DNA of 64,000 nucleotides from Lapillicoccus jejuensis (GTDB lineage: Bacteria; Actinomycetota; Actinomycetes; Actinomycetales; Dermatophilaceae), in the NCBI RefSeq assembly GCF_006715055.1, contig NZ_VFMN01000001.1, positions 4,464,001 to 4,528,000 of the forward strand. The letters run 5' to 3'. Under the pieces are notes generated by a model. It saw only the letters and a program-made list of their open reading frames with translations, searched no databases and was not told where the DNA came from. A program made the translations under genes and the position numbers. Of the stretch, positions 1-8,509 are shown piece by piece (position 1 is the first letter of the stretch; each line of letters opens with the position of its first letter).

Positions 1-987
1 CGGCCCGACCTCGCCTACACCGACGCCGAGGTGCTGCCGCTGGCCGACGGACTCGGGCTCAGCCCCGGGATGACCGGGCTGCACGCGCTGTGGCAGTCGC
101 AGCAGCTGGCCGTCGTGCGCGGTGTCGGCTACCCGAAGCCCGACCACAGCCACTTCCGTTCGATGGACATCTGGCAGACCGCCTCGCCGGACACCCCCGT
201 CAGCAGCGGCTGGGTCGGGCGGTGGCTCGACGGCGCGGGCGACGACCCGCTGCTCGCGCTCAACCTCGGCGACGTCCTGCCCCCGCTCGCGGTGGGGCAG
301 CAGGCGACCGCGGCGGCGCTCTCGCTGCAGGCCGCCCCGAAGGGCGCCCCGGACGGCAGCGTGCTCGACCACTTCGCGGCCGACGACCCGCGGGACGGGG
401 CCGCGGCCCGGCAGGTCGTGGCGTCGTACGCCGCCGCCCGGACCGTGCGCTCGGCCCTCGCCCCCGTGACGGACGCCGTCGACCCGCAGGCCGCGTCCTC
501 CAAGGGCGCCGACGGGCTGTCGGCGCAGCTCGACCTCGTCGCCCGGTGCCTGGCCATGGGCGCGCCGACCCGCGTCTACAGCGTCTCGCTGTCGGGATTC
601 GACACGCACGCCGACGAGAAGGCCACGCAGAGCGCGCAGCTGGGGCTGCTCGACCAGGCGCTGACCCGGTTCCGCCAGTCGCTGGCCACGACCGGGCGCG
701 CGAAGGACGTCGTCGTCATGGCGTACTCCGAGTTCGGCCGGCGGGTGCGCGCGAACGCCTCGGAGGGGACGGACCACGGCACGGCCGGTCCGGTCCTCGT
801 CATGGGCGAGGGGGTCAGGGGCGGGTTCGTCGGCGACCAGCCGTCGCTCACCGACCTCGACGCCGGCGACCTCAAGGTGACGACCGACTTCCGGTCGGTG
901 TACGCGGACGTGCTGCGGTCGGTGCTGGGGGCCGACCCGCAGCGGGTCCTCGGGCAGGACCCGGCGCCGCTGGGGCTGTTCGCCTGA
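1..987 (+). CDS. DUF1501 domain protein, 3' part only
   Basis: The reading frame is open from the first base of the window, so the start lies upstream and about 328 C-terminal residues are seen. The sequence fits the DUF1501 family (Pfam PF07394): an early stretch on a trough 'LHALWQSQQLAVVRGVGYP', then 'SGFDTHADEKATQSAQL' and, near the end, 'YSEFGRRVRANASEGTDHG', which recalls the metal-binding core of the alkaline phosphatase superfamily. Family members are usually Tat-exported and sit beside a DUF1800 gene; neither the signal peptide nor that partner can be checked here. It is convergent with the sseB-like gene, with a strong palindrome between them. The biochemical function of the family is not established. 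Confidence 0.85.
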   Translation, partial: RPDLAYTDAEVLPLADGLGLSPGMTGLHALWQSQQLAVVRGVGYPKPDHSHFRSMDIWQTASPDTPVSSGWVGRWLDGAGDDPLLALNLGDVLPPLAVGQQATAAALSLQAAPKGAPDGSVLDHFAADDPRDGAAARQVVASYAAARTVRSALAPVTDAVDPQAASSKGADGLSAQLDLVARCLAMGAPTRVYSVSLSGFDTHADEKATQSAQLGLLDQALTRFRQSLATTGRAKDVVVMAYSEFGRRVRANASEGTDHGTAGPVLVMGEGVRGGFVGDQPSLTDLDAGDLKVTTDFRSVYADVLRSVLGADPQRVLGQDPAPLGLFA

Positions 988-1029
988 CGTTGGGGGGTGC
1001 AGGGCCGGGTCTCGGCGGCCCCGGGGCCG

Positions 1030-1097
1030 CTTGACGCAGCGTCGAGCCGGTTGACGCCCTGTGCACAGGGCGTCGAGTGCCATGACGCTGCGTCAAG
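1030..1097. terminator. 68-bp nested palindrome between convergent genes
   Basis: The outer arms CTTGACGCAGCGTC (1030-1043) and GACGCTGCGTCAAG (1084-1097) share one centre with a perfect 22-bp inner palindrome at 1053-1074. The right arm contains the stop codon of the sseB-like gene (1093-1095). No T-run follows. A bidirectional terminator is the simplest reading. Confidence 0.7.
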
Positions 1098-1869
1098 TGG
1101 CGGGGCGCAGCGCGAAGGCGAGGCCGTCGACGCGGGCGCGCAGCTCGCCGTCGGCGGCGAGGCGCTCCCCCACCCGGGTGGCGAGCGCGGCGACGGCGTC
1201 CTGGTCCAGGCCGGGGCGCAGCGCGAGGACGACGCGCAGGGTGCCGCTGCCGGCGGGGGCGCCGTCCTCGAGGTCGGCGCGCTCGACCGCGTCCTCCGGG
1301 CGTACGGCGCCCTCCACGGCCGCCCGCACGAACGGGTCCTCGTGCGCGGGCAGCCACGCGCGCCGCTGCGCGAGCGCCCACACCTGGCTGGGGCGCAGCT
1401 CCGTCGCGGGCGCTCCCCCGCCGCCGGCGAGGTCGACGACCATGACGTCGCAGCCCTCGGCGACGGCGGCCTGAGCGGCCCGATCGGCGGGGACGGGGAC
1501 GGGCCGGGCGGCGGGGTCCCAGGCGGTCAGCGCCGCGGTGCCGGTGAAGACCGGCAGGGCCCGGCGCCCGTCCGGCCCGGTGAGGGTGACGACGGCCATG
1601 TCGGTGGACGTCTCCACCGTGTGGCCGGTGGCCCCCTCCTCGACGTCGACGGCCACGGCGACGACGGGGACGAGCCAGCGGGCGGCGGCCGCTGCGCGGG
1701 TCAGCGCGAGGTCGGTGGCCGGCGACGGGTCGGCGGCGCGGGCGACGAGGGCGGCGACGAGGTCCGGGTCGGCGGCGCCGTCGTCGCCCTCGAACCCGCC
1801 GGCCGGCAGCGTCCGCCCGCCCCACGGGACGCCGGCGCTGTCGTGCCCGTCCTCGCGCCCCTCGCTCAC
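1093..1869 (-). CDS. SseB family protein
   Basis: 258 residues. It matches the actinobacterial SseB-type proteins (Pfam SseB N-terminal domain): 'GGFEGDDGAADPDLVAAL' near the N-terminus, 'TSTDMAVVTLTGPDGRRALP' in the middle, followed by 'FTGTAALTAW', the usual fold core. No catalytic residues are known for the family and its role is unclear; the homologues sit downstream of hisA in many actinobacteria. The GTG start at 1869 overlaps the ridA stop by four bases, so translation is probably coupled and it is the last gene of the histidine transcript. Its stop codon lies inside the 1030-1097 palindrome. Confidence 0.8.
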   Translation of the reverse strand: MSEGREDGHDSAGVPWGGRTLPAGGFEGDDGAADPDLVAALVARAADPSPATDLALTRAAAAARWLVPVVAVAVDVEEGATGHTVETSTDMAVVTLTGPDGRRALPVFTGTAALTAWDPAARPVPVPADRAAQAAVAEGCDVMVVDLAGGGGAPATELRPSQVWALAQRRAWLPAHEDPFVRAAVEGAVRPEDAVERADLEDGAPAGSGTLRVVLALRPGLDQDAVAALATRVGERLAADGELRARVDGLAFALRPAT

Positions 1870-2264
1870 TCCGGCCCCCCGGCGCCGACGACCGCCTCGA
1901 CCTCGATCTCGACGCGCATGTCGGGGTGGAGCAGCCCGGCGACGACGACCATCGTCGCGGCCGGGCGGACGGCGCCGAACAGCTCGCCGTGGGCGCGGCC
2001 GACGAGCTCGCAGTCGCGCCGGTGGGTGACGTAGAGCCGGGTGCGGACGACGTCCTCGAGCCGGCCGCCGAGCTCGACGACGGCGGCGACCGCGGTCTCG
2101 ACCGCGAGCCGCAGCTGGGCGGCGGGGTCGCCGGGGAAGCGGACCGCGCCGTCGCGGGTCGACGTGCAGCCGGAGACGAGGATGGTGTCGCCGGTGTGGA
2201 CGGCGCGCGAGTAGCCGAACGACTCCTCCCAGGCGCCGCCGGAACCGATCCTCGTGACGGTCAT
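1866..2264 (-). CDS. ridA: RidA/YjgF family protein
   Basis: 132 residues, the usual length for RidA-type enamine/imine deaminases that clear reactive 2-aminoacrylate and similar intermediates. Family features seen are 'DTILVSGCTSTRDG' (usually VSGQ), 'VVELGGRLEDVVRTRLYVT' and the C-terminal 'DMRVEIEVEAVV' containing the EIE-type segment. The canonical RidA arginine (IPRTT-like motif) is not obvious, so it may be one of the Rid subfamilies without that activity. ATG start at 2264, 18 bases after hisA. The sequence before it gives only a weak Shine-Dalgarno match. Confidence 0.85.
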   Translation of the reverse strand: MTVTRIGSGGAWEESFGYSRAVHTGDTILVSGCTSTRDGAVRFPGDPAAQLRLAVETAVAAVVELGGRLEDVVRTRLYVTHRRDCELVGRAHGELFGAVRPAATMVVVAGLLHPDMRVEIEVEAVVGAGGPE

Positions 2265-2282
2265 CGGGCGCTCATCGGCGCG

Positions 2283-3071
2283 TCACGGCCGTCCCGCCAC
2301 GTCGAGCGCGTCGGGGAGGGTGAAGGCGCCGCGGTAGAGCGCCGAGCCGATGATGGCGCCCTCGACCCCGGCGGGGACGAGGGTGCGCAGCGCCCGCAGG
2401 TCCTCCAGCGTCGAGACGCCGCCGGAGGCGACGACCGGGCGGTCGGTGCGCGCGCAGACCTGCTCGAGCAGCTCGAGGTTGGGGCCGGCGAGCATGCCGT
2501 CCTTGCGGACGTCGGTGACGACGTAGCGCGCGCAGCCCTCGCGGTCGAGGCGGGCCAGGGTCTCCCACAGGTCGCCGCCGTCGCGGGTCCAGCCGCGGGC
2601 GGCCAGCGTCGTGCCGCGCACGTCGAGGCCGACGGCGATCCGGTCGCCGTGCTCGGCGATCGCGGCCGCGGTCCACTCGGGGTCCTCGAGCGCGGCCGTG
2701 CCGACGTTGACCCGGCGGCAGCCCGTCGCGAGCGCGGTCCCCAGCGTCGCCGCGTCGCGGATCCCGCCGGACAGCTCGACCTGCAGGTCGAGCCGGCCGA
2801 CGATCTCGTCGATGACGGCGCGGTTGCTGCCGCGGCCGAAGGCGGCGTCGAGGTCGACCAGGTGCAGCCACTCGGCCCCGGCCTCCTGCCAGGCCAGGGC
2901 GGCGGCCAGCGGGTCGCCGTACTCCCCGCCGGTGCCGGCGACGCCCTGGACGAGCTGGACCGCGCGGCCGTCGGCGATGTCGACGGCGGGCAGCAGCTCG
3001 AGCCGCGGCCCGGTCGCGGTGGGCTCGATGGCGGGGTCGGTGGTCGGGTCGGTGGTGGGGTCGGTGCTCAC
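2283..3071 (-). CDS. priA: Phosphoribosyl isomerase (HisA, PriA-like)
   Basis: A (beta/alpha)8 isomerase for ProFAR in histidine synthesis. Segments seen are '[20 protein letters not shown]' with the N-terminal catalytic Asp, 'VELSGGIRD' and '[16 protein letters not shown]' with the second catalytic Asp, and 'VVASGGVS'. These fit the actinobacterial PriA form, which can also do the TrpF reaction; bifunctionality is inferred and depends on whether a separate trpF exists elsewhere. The GTG at 3071 gives 262 residues and overlaps the hisH stop by four bases. The frame stays open further upstream, but that is a shadow of hisH. The first ~20 residues are Asp/Thr/Pro-rich and not part of the barrel. 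Confidence 0.92.
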   Translation of the reverse strand: MSTDPTTDPTTDPAIEPTATGPRLELLPAVDIADGRAVQLVQGVAGTGGEYGDPLAAALAWQEAGAEWLHLVDLDAAFGRGSNRAVIDEIVGRLDLQVELSGGIRDAATLGTALATGCRRVNVGTAALEDPEWTAAAIAEHGDRIAVGLDVRGTTLAARGWTRDGGDLWETLARLDREGCARYVVTDVRKDGMLAGPNLELLEQVCARTDRPVVASGGVSTLEDLRALRTLVPAGVEGAIIGSALYRGAFTLPDALDVAGRP

Positions 3072-3712
3072 AGGGATCTCACCCAGTTCTCCAGCAGGGT
3101 CGCGCCGGCGTCGCCGGACTTCTCGGGGTGGAACTGCGTCGCCGACAGCGGACCGTTCTCGACGGCGGCGACGAAGGGGGCGCCGTGCTCGGCCCAGGTC
3201 ACGAGCGGCGCGACGACGGCGAAGGCGCCCTCGGGGTGCAGCGTCCACGACTGCGCGGCGTACGAGTGGACGAAGTAGAAGCGCTCGTCGCGCACGCCCT
3301 CGAACAGCCGGGAACCCTCCGGGACCTGCACGGTGGACCAGCCCATGTGCGGGACGACGTCGGCGGGCAGCCGGTCGACGCTGCCGGGCCAGTGCCCGAG
3401 ACCCTCGCGCGGGTCGGCCGACGGCTCGCTCGCCTGCTCGAACAGCACCTGCATCCCGACGCACACGCCGAGGACCGGGCGCCCGCCCGCGAGCCGCACG
3501 TCGATGATCCGCGGCCCGTCGGCGGCGGCGAGCTGCGCGAGGCAGGCGTGCACGTTGCCGACGCCGGGGACGAACAGCCCGTCGGCGCCGAGGGCCTCGA
3601 CGCGGTCCGCGGTGAGGCTCACCCGCGCCCCGACGCGCTCGAGCGCCCGGACGGCGGAGTGGACGTTGCCGCTGCCGTAGTCGAGGACGACGACGTGCTT
3701 GGCGCCGGTCAC
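3068..3712 (-). CDS. hisH: Imidazole glycerol phosphate synthase, glutamine amidotransferase subunit
   Basis: 214 residues, a normal length for HisH, which supplies ammonia to HisF. Class I amidotransferase features are '[17 protein letters not shown]' at the start, the oxyanion/nucleophile segment '[11 protein letters not shown]' with the catalytic Cys, and '[13 protein letters not shown]' with the catalytic His and Glu. The GTG at 3712 is preceded by AGGAG and overlaps the preceding orf by four bases. An upstream extension in the same frame is just overlap with that orf. hisF is not in the window and should lie elsewhere. Confidence 0.95.
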   Translation of the reverse strand: MTGAKHVVVLDYGSGNVHSAVRALERVGARVSLTADRVEALGADGLFVPGVGNVHACLAQLAAADGPRIIDVRLAGGRPVLGVCVGMQVLFEQASEPSADPREGLGHWPGSVDRLPADVVPHMGWSTVQVPEGSRLFEGVRDERFYFVHSYAAQSWTLHPEGAFAVVAPLVTWAEHGAPFVAAVENGPLSATQFHPEKSGDAGATLLENWVRSL

Positions 3713-4461
3713 CGGTGCTCCTCCGTGTCGGGGCTGTCGGGGCTGTCGGTCGAGGGGTCCGTACGGCGCCCCGCGGACGGCCGGCCCTCGTCGGCGTCGT
3801 CGGGAGCCGTCATCTCGGCGTGCCACGACGCGTCGTCGGCGACCATCCTCGCGAACGCGGCGACCCCGCGCGGGGCGGGCGTCACGTGCCGGGCCTCGTC
3901 GTCCACCGGTGCCCCGAGCAGGCCGCCGCCGGGCAGGCCCAGCGCGGCGAGCAGCCGGCGCAGGGTCTCCACCGGGCTGCCGGTCGGGTCGTGCAGGACG
4001 TCGGCGACGTCGCCGAGCGCGCCGGGCGCCTCGCTGCCGGACAGGTGGACCAGGTCGGCGACGCGCAGCGGCGCCAGGCCGCCGGGCCGCACGACGCCGA
4101 CGCCGGGCTGCCAGGCGACCCAGCGCGGGACGGCGCGCCAGCCGCCGGCGGTGGCGGTGAGCAGGGCCTGCCGCCCGACGACGCCGACCCCGAAGGCCGG
4201 GCGCATCCGGTGCGGGACCGGCCGGTTCAGCAGGACCGCCACCGGGTCGTCGTACGGCGGCGGGACGGCGCTCGAGGGGGTGCTGGGCGTCAGCGCCGAC
4301 CAGCCGTCGGACAGGCCGGTGACGTGCACGCCGGTGAGGCCCTGCTGCGCCCAGGAGGCGGCGGCCTCGGGCTGCGCCCGGACCAGGCGCAGCGCCACCG
4401 GCGCCCCGCCCCGGGCGGCGCCGCCGGGCGCCGCCGTCCCGCTAGAGGCTGCCCTTGGCAC
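3709..4461 (-). CDS. Unrecognised protein between hisB and hisH
   Basis: About 250 residues from GTG 4461, or 229 from the GTG at 4398, which I find equally likely because the first start overlaps hisB by 20 bases. I do not recognise a family. Visible features are a basic/hydrophobic N-terminal half ('[20 protein letters not shown]', a possible amphipathic helix), several Gly/Val/Trp-rich beta-like stretches ('[19 protein letters not shown]'), no clear membrane helix, and a disordered Asp/Ser/Pro tail. Its stop overlaps the hisH start by four bases, so it is co-translated with the histidine enzymes. The coding quality is as good as its neighbours'. A role linked to histidine synthesis is only a guess from position. 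Confidence 0.7.
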   Translation of the reverse strand: MPRAASSGTAAPGGAARGGAPVALRLVRAQPEAAASWAQQGLTGVHVTGLSDGWSALTPSTPSSAVPPPYDDPVAVLLNRPVPHRMRPAFGVGVVGRQALLTATAGGWRAVPRWVAWQPGVGVVRPGGLAPLRVADLVHLSGSEAPGALGDVADVLHDPTGSPVETLRRLLAALGLPGGGLLGAPVDDEARHVTPAPRGVAAFARMVADDASWHAEMTAPDDADEGRPSAGRRTDPSTDSPDSPDTEEHR

Positions 4462-5047
4462 TGGGGATCCCGGTGACGCGCGGGTCGGGCGCCACGGCGG
4501 CGCGCAGGGCCCGCGCGACCGCCTTGAACTGCGCCTCGACGATGTGGTGCGGGTCGCGGCCCGAGATCACCCGCACGTGCAGGCAGATCGCCGCGTGGTG
4601 CACGAGCGACTCGAAGACGTGCCGGGTCATCGAGCCGGTGAAGTGGCCGCCGATGAGGTGGTACTGCTGCCCCTCCGGTTCGCCCTCGTGGACGAGGTAG
4701 GGCCGGCCGGAGACGTCGACGACGGCCTGGACGAGGCACTCGTCGAGCGGGACGGCGGCGTCGCCGAAGCGGGAGATGCCGCGCTTGTCGCCGAGCGCCT
4801 CGCGCAGCGCCTGGCCCAGGACGATCGCGACGTCCTCGACGGTGTGGTGCACGTCGACGTCGATGTCCCCGGCGGCCTTGACGCGCAGGTCGATGAGCGA
4901 GTGCTTGGCCAGCGAGCGCAGCATGTGGTCGTAGAACGGCACGCCGGTCTCGACGTCCGCCTCGCCGGTCCCGTCGAGGTCGAGGCTGAGCTCGATGCTC
5001 GACTCGCTCGTCGTGCGCGACAGCGAGGCGGTGCGGTGCGTGCTCAC
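4442..5047 (-). CDS. hisB: Imidazoleglycerol-phosphate dehydratase
   Basis: 201 residues, the monofunctional IGPD form. It dehydrates imidazole glycerol phosphate, binding two Mn ions. The metal-binding motifs of the family are present: '[20 protein letters not shown]' and the second-half '[15 protein letters not shown]', with '[16 protein letters not shown]' and '[18 protein letters not shown]'. GTG start at 5047 with a four-base overlap to the hisC stop. Its last bases overlap the following orf. Strong call. Confidence 0.96.
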   Translation of the reverse strand: MSTHRTASLSRTTSESSIELSLDLDGTGEADVETGVPFYDHMLRSLAKHSLIDLRVKAAGDIDVDVHHTVEDVAIVLGQALREALGDKRGISRFGDAAVPLDECLVQAVVDVSGRPYLVHEGEPEGQQYHLIGGHFTGSMTRHVFESLVHHAAICLHVRVISGRDPHHIVEAQFKAVARALRAAVAPDPRVTGIPSAKGSL

Positions 5048-6216
5048 GCGGGCTCCTCCTGGCGACTCGTGCGGGCGGTGGGGGTCGAGGTGCGGTGCGA
5101 GTCTGGCAGACCGGACACGGCGGCGAGGAACGCGTCGGTCTCGGCGGGCGTGCCGGCGGTGACCCGCAGGTAGCCGGGCAGGCCGACGTCGCGGACGAGG
5201 ACGCCGGCGTCGAGCAGCGCCCGCCACGTCGACGGCGCGTCGGCCAGCCCGCCGAAGAGGACGAAGTTCGCGTCGCTCGGCACCGGCGGGTAGCCGAGGG
5301 TGTCGAGCTCGGCGACGATCCGGTCGCGCTGCTCCTTGATCGCCTCGACGGTGCGCAGCAGGCTCGGGTGGTGCTCCAGCGCGGCGAGCGCGACCGCCTG
5401 GGTCGGGTCGGACAGGTGGTACGGCAGCCGCACCAGGCGCAGCGCGTCGAGCAGCTCGGCCGCGCCCGCGAGGTAGCCGACGCGGGCACCGGCGAGGGCG
5501 AAGGCCTTGCTCATCGTGCGGGTGACGACGAGCAGCGGGTGGTCCTCCAGCAGGGTGACCGCGCTGGGCGTGCCGGGCCGGGCGAACTCGGCGTAGGCCT
5601 CGTCGACGACGACGAGCGAGGTCGGCGCGGCGTCGAGGACCGCGCGCACGACGTCGAGGCCGAGCGCGGTCCCGGTCGGGTTGTTCGGCGAGCAGAGGAA
5701 GACGACGTGCGGGCGGTGGCGTCGTACCTGCTCGGCGGCCGACCCCGGCGTGAGGTCGAAGGTGCCGGACGGCGCCCCGCGCAGCCCGTCGACCCACGTG
5801 GTCCCCATGGTGCGGGCGATGATCGGGTGCATCGAGTAGGCGGGGGTGAAGCCGAGCGCGGTGCGGCCGGGACCGCCGAAGGCCTGGACGAGGTGCTGGA
5901 GCACCTCGTTGGAGCCGTTGGCCGCCCACACCTGCTCGGCGGTGAGGGTCACGCCCGTCTGCCCGGTGAGGTACGACGCGAGCGCGCTACGGAGAGCGAC
6001 GAACTCGCGATCGGGGTAGCGATTGAGGTGGCGCGCGGTGCGGGCGACCGCGTCGGTCACCGCGTCGACGACGTCGTCCGGGACGTCGTAGCTGTTCTCG
6101 TTGGTGTTGAGCCGCACCGGGACGTCGAGCTGCGGGGCGCCGTACGCGCTCTGGCCGCGCAGGTCCTCGCGCAGGAGGGCCTGGACGAGGGCGGTCGGGT
6201 CCTGGGCCGCGCTCAC
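5044..6216 (-). CDS. hisC: Histidinol-phosphate aminotransferase
   Basis: 390 residues, fold type I PLP enzyme that transaminates imidazole acetol phosphate. Family marks in order: '[19 protein letters not shown]' at the N-terminus, '[13 protein letters not shown]', '[14 protein letters not shown]', '[11 protein letters not shown]', the PLP-lysine in '[18 protein letters not shown]' at about residue 238, and the C-terminal '[16 protein letters not shown]', where Arg would bind substrate carboxylate or phosphate. GTG at 6216 overlaps the hisD stop by four bases. The frame continues upstream only as a hisD shadow. Confidence 0.95.
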   Translation of the reverse strand: MSAAQDPTALVQALLREDLRGQSAYGAPQLDVPVRLNTNENSYDVPDDVVDAVTDAVARTARHLNRYPDREFVALRSALASYLTGQTGVTLTAEQVWAANGSNEVLQHLVQAFGGPGRTALGFTPAYSMHPIIARTMGTTWVDGLRGAPSGTFDLTPGSAAEQVRRHRPHVVFLCSPNNPTGTALGLDVVRAVLDAAPTSLVVVDEAYAEFARPGTPSAVTLLEDHPLLVVTRTMSKAFALAGARVGYLAGAAELLDALRLVRLPYHLSDPTQAVALAALEHHPSLLRTVEAIKEQRDRIVAELDTLGYPPVPSDANFVLFGGLADAPSTWRALLDAGVLVRDVGLPGYLRVTAGTPAETDAFLAAVSGLPDSHRTSTPTARTSRQEEPA

Positions 6217-7571
6217 GCCGGGTCCGGCACGCGGTCGCCGAAGCGGGCCGTGACCGCCTCGCCGTGGGCGGGCAGGTCCTCGGCCTGGGCGAGCGTGACG
6301 ACGTGGTGGGCGACGTCGCGCAGCGCCGCCTCGTCGTAGGCGACGACGTGGATGCCGCGCAGGAAGGACTGGACGGACAGGCCGCTGCTGTGGCAGGCGC
6401 ACCCGGCGGTGGGCAGGACGTGGTTCGACCCGGCGCAGTAGTCCCCGAGGCTGACCGGGGCGTGCGGGCCGACGAAGACGGCGCCGCCGTTGCGGACCCG
6501 GCCGGCGACGGCGGACGCGTCGCGCGTCTGGATCTCGAGGTGCTCCGCGGCGTAGGCGTTGACGACCTGCAGACCGGCGTCGACGTCGTCGACGAGGACG
6601 ATCCGCGACTGGGTGCCGGTGAGGGCCTCGGTGACCCGCTCGCTGTGCTTGGTCGCCGGGACCCGGCGGGCGAGGGCCTGCTCGACGGCGTCGGCGAGCG
6701 CCTCGCTGTCGGTGACGAGGACGGACGCCGCGAGCGGGTCGTGCTCGGCCTGGCTGACCAGGTCGGCGGCGACGTGCTCGGGGTCGGCGCTGTCGTCGGC
6801 GAGGACGGCGATCTCCGTCGGCCCGGCCTCGGAGTCGATGCCGATGAGGCCCATGAGCAGGCGCTTGGCGGCGGTGACGAAGATGTTGCCGGGGCCCGTG
6901 ACGAGCACGGCCGGCTCGCAGCCGATCTCGGTGCCGTCCTCGGCGGTCTCGGTGTAGCCGTAGGCGAACATCGCCACGGCCTGGGCGCCGCCGACGGCGT
7001 AGACCTCGTCGACGCCGAGCAGGGCGCAGGTCGCGAGGATCGTCGCGTTGGGGTAGCCCTCGAAGCCGGCGAGGTTCTCCTTCTGCGGCGGGCTCGCGAC
7101 GACGAGGGACGGGACCTCGGCGAGCTGGGCCGGGACGACGTTCATCACGACGCTGCTCGGGTACACCGCGCGGCCGCCGGGGACGTAGAGGCCGACCCGG
7201 TCGACGGGGACCCAGCGCTCGGTGACGGTGCCGCCGTCGACGACCTGGGTCGTCGTGTCGGTGCGGCGCTGGTCGGCGTGCACGAGGCGGGCGCGGCGGA
7301 TCGACTCCTCGAGCGCGGCGCGCAGGTCGGGGTCGAGGGCGTCGAGCGCGGCCTGGAGCACCTGGGCCGGGACGCGCAGGTGCGTCGGGCGAACCCCGTC
7401 GAAGCGCTCCCCGAGGTCGCGCAGCGCGTCGGCGCCGCGATGGCGGACGTCCGCGACGATCGGGCGCACCTGCTCGAGGGCGGCCTCGACGTCGAACTCG
7501 GCTCGGGGCAGGGCGTGGCGCAGGTCGCGCACGTGGAGGGTGCGCCCCCGCAGGTCGAGACGGGACATCAT
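6213..7571 (-). CDS. hisD: Histidinol dehydrogenase
   Basis: 452 residues. It oxidises L-histidinol to histidine with two NAD and one Zn. Family segments seen are '[20 protein letters not shown]', '[20 protein letters not shown]', '[15 protein letters not shown]', and '[15 protein letters not shown]', which carries zinc and catalytic residues. It is the first gene of the histidine operon. Two consecutive ATG codons (7571, 7568) could start it. A TAGACT hexamer ends seven bases before the first ATG, so the message is probably leaderless and 7571 is preferred; no good Shine-Dalgarno is present. Confidence 0.96.
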   Translation of the reverse strand: MMSRLDLRGRTLHVRDLRHALPRAEFDVEAALEQVRPIVADVRHRGADALRDLGERFDGVRPTHLRVPAQVLQAALDALDPDLRAALEESIRRARLVHADQRRTDTTTQVVDGGTVTERWVPVDRVGLYVPGGRAVYPSSVVMNVVPAQLAEVPSLVVASPPQKENLAGFEGYPNATILATCALLGVDEVYAVGGAQAVAMFAYGYTETAEDGTEIGCEPAVLVTGPGNIFVTAAKRLLMGLIGIDSEAGPTEIAVLADDSADPEHVAADLVSQAEHDPLAASVLVTDSEALADAVEQALARRVPATKHSERVTEALTGTQSRIVLVDDVDAGLQVVNAYAAEHLEIQTRDASAVAGRVRNGGAVFVGPHAPVSLGDYCAGSNHVLPTAGCACHSSGLSVQSFLRGIHVVAYDEAALRDVAHHVVTLAQAEDLPAHGEAVTARFGDRVPDPA

Positions 7572-7578
7572 GCGCCCC

Positions 7579-7584
7579 AGTCTA
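7579..7584 (-). promoter_or_regulatory. -10 element of hisD, leaderless promoter
   Basis: TAGACT on the minus strand, with seven bases between it and the ATG at 7571. The first transcribed base would be the A of the start codon. It is preceded by CCACC, a context shared with the opdB promoter. No convincing -35 is seen. Confidence 0.5.
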
Positions 7585-7642
7585 GGTGGGGCCCGTACGG
7601 CGCCCCGACGGCGTCCGGACCCCGGGCGGCCGCCTCGGACGT

Positions 7643-7731
7643 CGTACCGGGTGCTGGAACCCATCGATCGATGGAGGTCAGCAGCCGGCCACGCGTACGG
7701 CGTGCTGAGAGCCAACGATCGATGGAGGTCA
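7643..7731. repeat. Two-copy intergenic repeat, 51-base period
   Basis: Two copies of a ~38-base unit start at 7643 and 7694. The shared core CGATCGATGGAGGTCA lies at 7665-7680 and 7716-7731, preceded in both by GTGCTG and CGTAC. The left core contains the perfect palindrome CCATCGATCGATGG (7661-7674). The last three bases of the right copy are the stop codon of the FetB-type gene. It lies 60-145 bases upstream of the hisD start, so it could end the upstream transcript, bind a regulator of hisD, or both. Confidence 0.75.
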
Positions 7732-8496
7732 CCGCAGGGTGTCGCGGGCGACGAGCTCGAGGGTGAGCAGGACGGCGACGGCCTGGACGAGCAGGAGGGC
7801 GGCGAGGACGACGAGCTGGACGGCGGCCGCCTGGAGGGGGCTCGCGCCGCCGAGCAGGACGCCGACGAAGGCGCCGGGGAGGGTGACGAGGCCGACGGTG
7901 CGGGTCTGGTCGAGGCCCGGCAGCAGCGCGAGCGCGGCGTCGTCGCGGCCGACGAGCAGCCGGGCGTCACGCTCGAGCAGACCGATGGACAGGGCCGCCT
8001 CGACCTCGCCGCGGCGGGTGCGCAGCGCGTCGAGGGTACGACGCCCCGACAGCACGGTCGCGGTCATCGCGTTGCCGATGAGGATGCCGAGGACCGGCAC
8101 GACCGACACCTCGGTGAGCGGGACGAGCCCGGTCGCGAGCAGCGCGGCCCCCACGGGCACCGCGCCGGTGACGACGGGCACGGCCGCCACCCACCACCGC
8201 CCGCGGGGCACGAGCCGGCGCCCGGCCGTCACCGACGCGACGCCGAGCATGAGCGCGACGAACCCGAGCGTCAGCCACCACGACGCGAGGACGGCCGCGA
8301 TGAGCAGCCCGACGACGCCGAGCTGCACGGTCGCGCGACCGGCCGCCCCGAGCTGGCGCCACGGTGACCCGAGACCCCCGACGTGGGCCACGGCCGCGGC
8401 CAGCGCCGCGAGGGCGGCGACGACGACGACGAGCCGCACGTAGCCCGCCGTGCCGTGCAGGTCGACGAGCGCCGCCGACGGCGCGAGCGCGGTCAC
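7729..8496 (-). CDS. FetB-type ABC transporter permease (UPF0014)
   Basis: 255 residues with about seven hydrophobic segments. It matches the FetB/YbbM family (Pfam UPF0014), the membrane part of an exporter linked to iron homeostasis in E. coli. Family-like stretches are '[20 protein letters not shown]', '[20 protein letters not shown]', '[18 protein letters not shown]' and '[20 protein letters not shown]'. GTG start at 8496, 13 bases after the opdB stop, so it is co-transcribed with the peptidase. No cognate ATPase (FetA type) is adjacent, which is unusual. The stop codon is inside the 7643-7731 repeat. Confidence 0.85.
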   Translation of the reverse strand: MTALAPSAALVDLHGTAGYVRLVVVVAALAALAAAVAHVGGLGSPWRQLGAAGRATVQLGVVGLLIAAVLASWWLTLGFVALMLGVASVTAGRRLVPRGRWWVAAVPVVTGAVPVGAALLATGLVPLTEVSVVPVLGILIGNAMTATVLSGRRTLDALRTRRGEVEAALSIGLLERDARLLVGRDDAALALLPGLDQTRTVGLVTLPGAFVGVLLGGASPLQAAAVQLVVLAALLLVQAVAVLLTLELVARDTLR

Positions 8497-8509
8497 CGCG
8501 GCGGCGGGG

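Noticed and set aside
2283-3464. N-terminal extension of HisA to 3464, and similar long extensions of murC, murG, murD, mraY and rsmH-region frames
   Set aside because: Each extension only re-reads the neighbouring gene in another frame; the four-base overlap starts fit family lengths.
7643-7731. Minimal two-repeat CRISPR
   Set aside because: The repeat is 38 bases with a 13-base gap, no cas genes, and it includes a stop codon of a neighbour.
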